Assembly (NCBI GenBank): GCA_910577375.1
Contig: CAJTLT010000012.1
Location: 1 to 5,865 of the forward strand
Length of the DNA: 5,865 nucleotides
Reading direction: 5' to 3'
From: an uncultured Christensenella sp.
Lineage (GTDB): Bacteria; Bacillota; Clostridia; Christensenellales; Borkfalkiaceae
Shown: one piece after another, positions 1 through 4,422 of the stretch
Numbering within the stretch: position 1 is the first letter of the stretch
Layout of the letters: each line of letters begins with the position of its first letter
Translations under genes and position numbers: made by a program
The notes under the pieces: generated by a model
Databases searched by the model: none
The model's input: the letters and a program-made list of their open reading frames with translations, nothing else
What the model was told of the DNA's origin: nothing

Positions 1-471
1 TCTTATGCGCTTCAAATTTGTTTCGGGATAGGCAGCCCTTACTTTTTCGTCAATTACTGAGGCAATCTTTTCTACACTTACCTCGTGCAAAGTCGGGTAA
101 AGTCCCAACATATCCTCGAATGAAACGGCTTTAAAAATATCGGCATATCTTCTTGAAGACAACCATTGATAATAGCTCACTGCCCAACCGACCCAATACT
201 GCGCACTACGACTAAACCTCTCGCTCGGTTCGACTAATAATTCTTTGCCGGTTATTTCGTATATACATTCAATTGCAATTTCTATACCACTTTTCCCGGA
301 GATATAGCTTGCCTCGCCATTCTCAATTTTCTTACAAGCTGTGCTAGCAACAAACATTTTAACAAACTCAGTACCGTCGATTTTACAATCGTTTATTGCA
401 TAGTCAAAAGCATCGCCCATTTTTTCCATAAACCTAGGAAGTTGTGATTCAGAATAAGGCTTTGGTTTCAT
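1..471 (-). CDS. Partial HTH-family regulator (N-terminal domain only, runs off left edge)
   Basis: An uninterrupted reading frame of 157 codons starts at ATG 471-469 and continues past base 1, so the C-terminus is missing. It begins MKPKPYSESQLPRFMEKMGD; other landmarks are residues 16-40 (FDYAINDCKIDGTEFVKMFV when trimmed), the AQYWVGWAVSYYQW stretch near 90-103, a YPTLHE motif near 125-130 and ETNLKRIR at the cut edge. From memory this matches an uncharacterised clostridial family in which a YPTLHE...ETxLKRxR segment leads directly into an XRE-type helix-turn-helix, often found near DUF3791/DUF3990 genes. The HTH itself lies outside the window and is inferred. No Shine-Dalgarno precedes the ATG, and a consensus promoter lies only eight bases upstream, so translation may be leaderless. 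An alternative start is Met15. It is divergent from all the other protein genes and could be host-derived or the element's distal gene. The reading frame is certain; the family call is moderate. Confidence 0.8.
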   Translation of the reverse strand, partial: MKPKPYSESQLPRFMEKMGDAFDYAINDCKIDGTEFVKMFVASTACKKIENGEASYISGKSGIEIAIECIYEITGKELLVEPSERFSRSAQYWVGWAVSYYQWLSSRRYADIFKAVSFEDMLGLYPTLHEVSVEKIASVIDEKVRAAYPETNLKRIR

Positions 472-478
472 AAAAAAT

Positions 479-507
479 ATTATATCACATAGAAGCCTAT
501 CCGTCAA
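479..507 (-). promoter_or_regulatory. Sigma-A promoter for the left-edge HTH-family gene
   Basis: On the minus strand TTGACG (507-502) is separated by exactly 17 bases from a perfect TATAAT (484-479). Transcription would start near 472, one base before the ATG at 471, which implies a leaderless or nearly leaderless message. The -10 box lies inside the 10-base sequence GTGATATAAT, which recurs 42 bases upstream, so a repressor bound there could cover the promoter. Confidence 0.75.
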
Positions 508-523
508 TATAAAGCAATAAATT

Positions 524-541
524 ATATCACCACGGTGATAT
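524..541. promoter_or_regulatory. ATATCACC inverted repeat, candidate operator
   Basis: ATATCACC (524-531) and GGTGATAT (534-541) form a perfect 8-bp inverted repeat with a 2-base spacer. One half-site is repeated as ATTATATCAC at 479-488, overlapping the -10 box of the divergent HTH-family gene; the same 10 bases occur at 521-530. The two copies are 42 bp apart, about four helical turns. This is the expected geometry for a dimeric repressor, possibly the left-edge gene product itself, which is inference. It could instead be part of a dispersed palindromic repeat common in clostridial genomes. Confidence 0.5.
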
Positions 542-544
542 GAA

Positions 545-612
545 AAGCGGGTTTCCCGCTTATTTCGAGCGAGCGAAGCGAACGGGTCGAAAATACCACT
601 TTGTGGCATTTT
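545..612. repeat. Cluster of three consecutive hairpins in the divergent spacer
   Basis: AAGCGGG-TTT-CCCGCTT (545-561) is a perfect 7-bp stem with a 3-base loop. TTTCGA (563-568) pairs with TCGAAA (587-592) around a GCGAGCGAAGCGAAC-type loop. CCAC-TTT-GTGG (596-606) is extended by AAAAT/ATTTT across one mismatch to 590-612. The first and third may act as weak terminators separating the divergent transcripts, but neither has a long T tract. The dense packing and GC-rich core in an AT-rich spacer are typical of repetitive palindromic elements. Function is unknown. Confidence 0.45.
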
Positions 613-650
613 CCTTATCCTGCTTAGGCAATCAATTTTGTCCCACTTTT

Positions 651-664
651 GCCAAAATTTTGGC
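651..664. promoter_or_regulatory. Perfect 14-bp palindrome upstream of the sigma-like gene
   Basis: GCCAAAATTTTGGC reads identically on both strands. It lies about 70 bp upstream of the -10 box of the gene starting at 747, in a spacer with no open reading frame of note. Its symmetry suggests a binding site for a dimeric regulator. No known operator was recognised. Confidence 0.35.
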
Positions 665-731
665 TATGCAAAAAAAGTTTAAATTCCTATAAAAAATTTT
701 TAATTTATGCCTATATCTGTCAAGTTTATTA

Positions 732-740
732 TGTTATAAT
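732..740 (+). promoter_or_regulatory. Extended -10 promoter of the sigma-like gene, probable leaderless start
   Basis: TGTTATAAT combines a perfect -10 hexamer (735-740) with the extended TGn motif (732-734). No good -35 hexamer is visible 16-18 bases upstream. The ATG at 747 is six bases after the hexamer, which puts the expected transcription start on the A of the start codon. No Shine-Dalgarno sequence exists between promoter and ATG. Confidence 0.6.
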
Positions 741-746
741 TAGCGC

Positions 747-1769
747 ATGGACAAGTTAGCGTATCATCTCAATAAGAAAAAGAAACTCGCGAAAACGGAA
801 GGCAAGTTTCTCTATTACTACCCTTGTGATGCGGAAGATAATCCTAACGTTTGGTTCGGACCGAAGGCATATATCGTCATCGAAGTTGGCGAAAAAGAAT
901 GGGAAGCTTTGTTCGAGTTGGACAGGCTGGAATACAACAATACCCACAAGTATCAACGTCACACAAATCGTATTTCTAATAAGTATGAAGACGAGCTTAC
1001 ACCCAGGCAACAGCAACGCAGAATTGATAAAGATGTTCCTTTTAACGTTCTTGTAAATGAGCAGATTGACAGAGATATTCTTTTAGGAAACCTGCCACAT
1101 CAGGACAGAAAGATATTAGAAGTTATGTCGGATGGTAATACGCAGAAAGAAGCTGCCGAAGAACTTGGAGTTACTCAAGGGTATATATCTTCCGCACTCA
1201 AAAAGGCGGACCGCTCGGTGGACGATTATATTTTTAAAACGGGGACACGGGCAGAGATTGTATGGCATTGCTGGAACAGGTTTATGAAACATTGGGAGAT
1301 GCCGTATTTTCTTGATGTGGAGGTGGAGTTCGTTCTACGCAAACTTTTTTGTGATTTGATGCCGTTCACGCACTGGTTTTACAGTTTTGGTGAATTGTGC
1401 CGCTATATCTTGACTTATTACTTTTTTGATAACGATAAAATGGACGAGGAAATTTCTGATTATCTGAAAAGTGCGAGCGAGGAAGACAGAAAGCATTACG
1501 AAGATTACTACGGAGATCAGCCTCCTATTGTCGGGGCAGTCTATATAAGGCTTTGTAGAGAGATGAAACGTAGACAAAGAACATTGTTGCAAGATTCAGA
1601 CAAGTTCTATACAAGCATATTTGCGTCTGTTGAAAAGATTTCAAAGCGGTTGAACGTGAACGTGGAGGAATTTTTAACGCAACGGTTTTACCCGTATGTA
1701 GCGAAATGGCGAAACAAACGGTTACGGCAGTTTTACAAGGTTTATACGGGTAAAAACCTACCCAAATAA
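747..1769 (+). CDS. Sigma-70 region 4-like HTH DNA-binding protein
   Basis: A 340-residue protein opening the plus-strand gene row. Residues about 114-154 form a sigma-region-4-like segment: LPHQDRKILEVM, then the helix-turn-helix core TQKEAAEELGVTQGYISSAL (132-151). This resembles the -35 recognition helices of sigma factors and related regulators. Upstream, EWEALFELDRLEYNNTHKYQRH (51-72, quoted in part) is of the kind seen before the region 4 domain in sigma-like proteins of clostridial mobile elements. The long C-terminal half (about 165-340) is rich in Trp, Tyr and Phe and has paired landmarks such as FTHWFYSFGELCRYILTYY; I cannot assign it a function. No sigma region 2 is evident, so it is probably a transcriptional regulator rather than a full sigma factor. 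It starts at the only ATG compatible with the promoter and appears leaderless. A terminator-like hairpin follows at 1862. Confidence 0.85.
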   Translation: MDKLAYHLNKKKKLAKTEGKFLYYYPCDAEDNPNVWFGPKAYIVIEVGEKEWEALFELDRLEYNNTHKYQRHTNRISNKYEDELTPRQQQRRIDKDVPFNVLVNEQIDRDILLGNLPHQDRKILEVMSDGNTQKEAAEELGVTQGYISSALKKADRSVDDYIFKTGTRAEIVWHCWNRFMKHWEMPYFLDVEVEFVLRKLFCDLMPFTHWFYSFGELCRYILTYYFFDNDKMDEEISDYLKSASEEDRKHYEDYYGDQPPIVGAVYIRLCREMKRRQRTLLQDSDKFYTSIFASVEKISKRLNVNVEEFLTQRFYPYVAKWRNKRLRQFYKVYTGKNLPK

Positions 1770-1861
1770 AATGTTTTAAAAAATTTTTCCGAAATCAGTA
1801 ATATTTTCGGCGTTCCCGTGGCTTATAAGTAGGAGAAGGATTTTTCTGCACAAGAAACTAT

Positions 1862-1894
1862 AAAAGTCGGCTTTCGAACAGAGAGCCGACTTTT
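1862..1894 (+). terminator. Hairpin terminator or attenuator between the sigma-like and Mob-like genes
   Basis: AAAAGTCGGCT (1862-1872) and AGCCGACTTTT (1884-1894) form a perfect 11-bp stem around an 11-base loop, followed by a T-rich tract (TTTTACTTCTCTTT). It ends the transcript from the 747 promoter, or attenuates it, because no convincing promoter lies between it and the next gene at 1950. GAGAAG (1833-1838) and CTTCTC (1896-1901) flank it as an outer inverted repeat. Given the Mob/Pre-like gene 55 bp downstream, a relict transfer origin is an alternative. The rest of 1770-1949 shows only a weak CCGAAA/TTTCGG hairpin at 1789-1810. Confidence 0.6.
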
Positions 1895-1949
1895 ACTTCT
1901 CTTTGTGAATCCGACCACATAAACGGAAATAAAATTAAGGAGGTAAAAA

Positions 1950-2768
1950 ATGAACAATTATATTTGGAACAGAAAAGACGTAGACTTGTTACCCGAAGAA
2001 ATTGCGCCGTGGAAACTTACGCGGGACAAGCACGCCACTATTTCTGTGTTGGCTCACTATATGAACGAGTTACATACTGTGGACGACTACCTTTCAAGAT
2101 GTGAACAGGAATTTGACGTTAAATATATAAAGGCTATTTATTGTTCAACGGAACGGGCTTGGAATAATGCTATGTCTAAATTGAACGCACAGTTCAATAA
2201 ACGAAGGCGTAACGTTGTTTTAGGATGCTTGCAATTCGGTGGAAACAAAGAATTCTGGGACGGCTTCCCGAACAAGTATGAAATCGAGGGTTACTTTCAA
2301 AAGTGCTATTCCTTTGCCGTGGACAAAATAGGTTATCTCGGTACGGATAAGAACATTATCTGTGCTGTTCTTATAACCGAACCAAATAGACGCAATTTAT
2401 TTGTTTACTACTTACCCATAACGCCAAAATGGAAAGTGAAGATTATGAGTAAAGAGAAAAACGATTACGGTACTCTTTTGCAGTTGACTGACGAAAACGG
2501 TGAAGCGCTTTATCGTGAGAAAGAAGACTTTGACAGTCCGCTTCTATGCAGAACAGAGTTTTGGAAACAGCGTGGCGGAATAACTTCGTTTTCCGACTTG
2601 CAGGAAGAATTTTTTAAAAAGGTTTCCGAAAAGTATGGTGCAATACGTGGCAAAAGCACTTCGCCTTACAGAAACACATGCCTCGAACAGAGAAAGCGTT
2701 TCGGACGATATGAAGACGATAAGTACGATTTTATTCCCGATTTTGACGACTCACCCTACCACTATTAA
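1950..2768 (+). CDS. Mob/Pre (MobV)-like protein lacking the relaxase metal-binding histidines
   Basis: A 272-residue protein with a textbook ribosome binding site (AAGGAGGT, 1937-1944, five bases before ATG). Several stretches fit the Mob/Pre plasmid-recombination (MobV relaxase) family: RRNVVLGCLQF (86-96), the strand-like segment ending in YYLPIT (153-158), and GGITSFSDLQEEFFKKVSEK followed by YGAIRG (209-234). MobV relaxases nick at oriT using a HxDExxPHxH-type metal site directly before VPIT. Here that window keeps its length and flanks, but the three histidine positions read Ile142, Asn149 and Phe151 (segment LITEPNRRNLFVYY, 141-154). I infer a protein with the relaxase fold and perhaps DNA binding but without nicking activity by this site. 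The C-terminal tail (254-272) is acidic and aromatic. It lies upstream of a tnpV-like gene, as Mob/Pre and TnpV occur together in Tn4451-type elements. Family call moderate; gene certain. Confidence 0.8.
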   Translation: MNNYIWNRKDVDLLPEEIAPWKLTRDKHATISVLAHYMNELHTVDDYLSRCEQEFDVKYIKAIYCSTERAWNNAMSKLNAQFNKRRRNVVLGCLQFGGNKEFWDGFPNKYEIEGYFQKCYSFAVDKIGYLGTDKNIICAVLITEPNRRNLFVYYLPITPKWKVKIMSKEKNDYGTLLQLTDENGEALYREKEDFDSPLLCRTEFWKQRGGITSFSDLQEEFFKKVSEKYGAIRGKSTSPYRNTCLEQRKRFGRYEDDKYDFIPDFDDSPYHY

Positions 2769-2807
2769 AATTTTTATAATTTTGGGAAATTATCTTGAGC
2801 CAGGGTC

Positions 2808-2835
2808 TTGACAAATTTTTTTGGATCGTTATAAT
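2808..2835 (+). promoter_or_regulatory. Sigma-A promoter of the tnpV-like/RHH gene pair
   Basis: A perfect TTGACA (2808-2813) is followed after 16 bases by a perfect TATAAT (2830-2835). The expected start is near 2842, giving a leader of about 30 bases with GGAGGTG at 2855-2861. It would transcribe the broken tnpV-like gene and the overlapping small gene at 3233. An AT-rich weak hairpin (ATAATTT/AAATTAT, 2776-2793) lies just upstream, after the Mob-like gene. Confidence 0.8.
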
Positions 2836-2871
2836 CGTGTTAACATTTTATATCGGAGGTGTTTGCAGAAG

Positions 2872-3236
2872 ATGACAGACAATGAATTATTGGCAAAAGC
2901 CGAAAGAAACGAAGGCTTAACGGTGTACGAAATCAAAAGGTATCATCAGCTTGTTAAACCGCAAAAGCACGTTTACGGCAAGTACGGAACACTCAAACGT
3001 AAGTATCTTGAAGACAAAGGGTTAGATTGGACGATTGAAAACCTTCCCGAATATCTTCACGGCGTGGACAAGCAAGCGAGGATATGTACAACGTCCTCTA
3101 CGCAAAACTCTCCAACTCTCCGCTGTACAAGCGTACGGGCGAGTTTATGGAAGATTACCGCAGGCTGACCGCATTGCAGCACGCAATCGAAGAAGAAATT
3201 TTAAGCGAATTAATTTATACGGAGGAAGTAGTATGA
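2872..3236 (+). pseudogene. tnpV: TnpV-like transposon protein, broken by a one-base frameshift
   Basis: The frame from ATG 2872 reads well (MTDNELLAKAERNEGLTVYE) up to Gln68-Ala69 at 3073-3078, then turns into atypical Ser/Thr/Cys-rich sequence and stops at 3166-3168. Reading GAG at 3078 in the -1 frame restores good protein at once: EDMYNVLYAKL, then TGEFMEDYRRLTALQHAIEE and ELIYTEEVV, ending at TGA 3234-3236. The joined product is about 121 residues. The YGKYGTLKRKYLE, DKQA-ED and final ELIYT features match the TnpV family first described in clostridial Tn4451, a small protein of uncertain role that has been compared with excisionases. One missing base near 3076-3080 explains the break. 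GGAGGTG (2855-2861) precedes the ATG by 10 bases; an in-frame TTG at 2863 is too close to it. The restored stop overlaps the next gene's ATG (ATGA). It could also be a sequencing error. Confidence 0.8.
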
Positions 3237-3442
3237 AACAACCCAAGTCGCAAATAGATAAACGCTATGAAGACAAACACAAAGAGGAACGCAAAGCCGC
3301 CCACGCGGTTTGGGGAACCTCAATGAAACGAGATGACTTTGAGGAACTGAACAAGTTCCTTAAAAGTCATCACATACAAAAAGTCCAGCTCATTTATGCG
3401 GGATGGACAGCATTAAAAGAACAATATAAAACCAAAAACTAA
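3233..3442 (+). CDS. Small protein, probable ribbon-helix-helix DNA-binding
   Basis: A 69-residue protein starting at ATG 3233, which overlaps the restored tnpV-like stop as ATGA and has GGAGG (3221-3225) seven bases before it. A longer in-frame extension exists upstream, but it only reads the tnpV-like gene in the wrong frame, so this start is preferred. The basic N-terminus (KQPKSQIDKRYEDKHKEERK) is followed by a short strand-like segment (AVWGTSM, 25-31), a helix (KRDDFEELNKFLKSHH, 32-47) and a second helix (VQLIYAGWTALKEQY, 51-65). That layout fits ribbon-helix-helix proteins such as those encoded in clostridial integrative elements. I infer a regulator of the element, translationally coupled to tnpV. 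With tnpV frameshifted, ribosomes would stop at 3168, 65 bases earlier, so coupling is probably weakened. Exact family not established. Confidence 0.75.
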   Translation: MKQPKSQIDKRYEDKHKEERKAAHAVWGTSMKRDDFEELNKFLKSHHIQKVQLIYAGWTALKEQYKTKN

Positions 3443-3496
3443 TCTTTGTATTCATTAATAAAAATGTGACTAAACAGCTTAAAATCATGAAATTCG

Positions 3497-3505
3497 TGTT
3501 ATAAT
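3497..3505 (+). promoter_or_regulatory. Extended -10 promoter of the toxin-like/immunity-like cassette
   Basis: TGTTATAAT is a perfect extended -10 element, the same nine bases as upstream of the gene at 747. No strong -35 box is present (the region at 3477-3483 reads GCTTAAA). The expected start is near 3512, leaving a leader of about 24 bases with GGAGGG at 3523-3528. It gives the cassette its own transcription start. Confidence 0.6.
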
Positions 3506-3535
3506 TCAGACAAGAATATTTTGGAGGGAAAACTA

Positions 3536-4078
3536 TTGAGACTATTTGACGATTTTAAGAACTTGTTTGATTCGAATGGTAATATTCGGGCAAACGTATG
3601 GGTGGAATGGCAACACGAGATAACAACACAAGGGCATTGCGGAATATGCTTAGTGTTGGATAAATGTTGGTTTGATAATAATTTTATGCCGCCAATACCG
3701 CTACATTTTAGTTGTCACTGCACAAAAAAATACATATCATCACCAATTGCAAACATAACAAGCAAAAGCAAGTGCGATATAAATAAATTTGTCGGATATA
3801 TCTTTTCTGATAAATATGCTTGGAACGGTAAACGAGCTTTGTTCGAATCATTGGGGTTTACGGTAGATGATAGCGAATATCTTCAAAAAGAATTTGAACG
3901 GCAAGCAGTTGAAAATTATTGTAATAGTAAATATCAACTTGGAAGGTTAGACGAAAATGGACAAAGAATCAATATTGATATTAACTTTCAGAAAAATGGC
4001 AAAGAAATTACTTTTATTTCGGGCTGGATGGTTAGACCAAAGGGAGCTATAACTTGCAATACACCGTTAGGAGGTTAA
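3536..4078 (+). CDS. Toxin-like protein: phage minor-head-like Cys/His cluster plus DUF6883-like domain
   Basis: A 180-residue protein starting at TTG 3536, seven bases after GGAGGG; the in-frame TTG at 3521 lies before the Shine-Dalgarno and is rejected. Residues 20-66 contain CGIC (35-38), Cys44 and HFSCHC (57-62), a Zn-ligand pattern resembling the C-terminus of Mu F-like phage minor head proteins, a module also found in polymorphic-toxin-like proteins. Residues 83-180 resemble the DUF6883 domain: YIFSD (88-92), NGKRALFESLGF (97-108), EYLQKEFERQA (114-124), YQLGRLDENGQRINI (133-147) and the ending FISGWMVRP...TPLGG. The domain's activity is not known to me. The partner gene starts one base after the stop and its ribosome binding site lies in this gene's final codons, so production is tightly linked. 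Base composition is AT-rich compared with the integrase. I infer a small toxin or effector; a remnant of a longer phage-type protein is possible. Confidence 0.8.
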   Translation: MRLFDDFKNLFDSNGNIRANVWVEWQHEITTQGHCGICLVLDKCWFDNNFMPPIPLHFSCHCTKKYISSPIANITSKSKCDINKFVGYIFSDKYAWNGKRALFESLGFTVDDSEYLQKEFERQAVENYCNSKYQLGRLDENGQRINIDINFQKNGKEITFISGWMVRPKGAITCNTPLGG

Positions 4079-4079
4079 A

Positions 4080-4313
4080 ATGAAATACTTAGATTTAGTT
4101 GAGCTTATAAATGATAGACCTGAATATGAAAAAGCGGGCGTAAAAAAGGGGATGTTCGGCGCAGTTATGTCGGAAGAAAGCACCGACGGTAAATGGCAGG
4201 TTGTTTTTTCTGAATTTTATACAGGAAAAGATATTGCAGATATATCTGTGCGCGAAGAAGACTTACAAATTCACGAATTTGTTCCGTTGGATAAGTACCC
4301 GCCCAAAAATTAA
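4080..4313 (+). CDS. DUF4926-like small protein, putative immunity/antitoxin partner
   Basis: A 77-residue acidic protein starting at ATG 4080, one base after the preceding stop, with AGGAGG (4069-4074) inside the upstream gene's last codons. Its sequence MKYLDLVELINDRPEYEKAG, then GVKKGMFGAVM, WQVVFSEF and VREEDLQI, follows the DUF4926 pattern: a short N-terminal 'DLVxLxxD' strand, a Lys-Gly turn, then beta strands ending in a conserved VxEEDL-type motif, probably a small SH3/KOW-like barrel. No signal peptide or membrane segment is present. The tight coupling to a DUF6883-like protein suggests it neutralises that protein, which is inference from gene arrangement. It ends in an AT-only inverted repeat. 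Gene call strong, family call good, role tentative. Confidence 0.8.
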   Translation: MKYLDLVELINDRPEYEKAGVKKGMFGAVMSEESTDGKWQVVFSEFYTGKDIADISVREEDLQIHEFVPLDKYPPKN

Positions 4314-4329
4314 AATATAAATATTTTAA
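4310..4329. repeat. AT-only inverted repeat at the end of the cassette
   Basis: TTAAAATAT (4310-4318) and ATATTTTAA (4321-4329) are perfect 9-bp arms around AA, beginning inside the stop codon of the DUF4926-like gene. The stem is too AT-rich for a good terminator. It sits between the cassette and the ribosome binding site at 4334 and may mark the cassette boundary or hold a weak promoter. Confidence 0.35.
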
Positions 4330-4348
4330 AACAAGGAGGAAAAAAGTT

Positions 4349-4396
4349 TTGAAAAGAGAACATAGTATTCTGAACTATAAGGACGCGGTAAAATAG
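4349..4396 (+). other. Possible 15-codon leader peptide upstream of the integrase
   Basis: AAGGAGG (4333-4339) is the strongest ribosome binding site near the integrase, yet the first start in range, TTG 4349, encodes only MKREHSILNYKDAVK before TAG 4394-4396. Beyond that TAG the same frame runs to a TGA at 4424-4426 that overlaps the integrase TTG (4423) as TTGA. This could be a leader peptide controlling integrase translation or a small gene truncated by a nonsense change. Protein expression is unproven. Confidence 0.3.
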
Positions 4397-4422
4397 AAAA
4401 CCGCTTGTCCGAATAAGGATAC

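Noticed and set aside
756..1016. Minus-strand open frame opposite the sigma-like gene
   Set aside because: No ribosome binding site or family features, hydrophobic shadow composition, and it lies fully within a convincing gene on the other strand.
826..1056. Second plus-strand frame inside the sigma-like gene
   Set aside because: Overlaps the real frame completely and has no recognisable features or start signal.
1335..1592. Minus-strand open frame opposite the 3' half of the sigma-like gene
   Set aside because: Shadow of the coding strand with no promoter or ribosome binding site.
1833..1901. T-box or other riboswitch before the Mob-like gene
   Set aside because: No T-box, specifier or known aptamer motifs were recognised; only a simple hairpin with T-rich tail is visible.
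3073..3086. Programmed -1 ribosomal frameshift in tnpV
   Set aside because: No X-XXY-YYZ slippery heptamer and no clear downstream pseudoknot were seen; a plain deletion is simpler.
3035..3232. N-terminal extension of the small RHH-like protein
   Set aside because: It reads the tnpV-like gene in a non-coding frame; the ATG at 3233 has its own GGAGG site.
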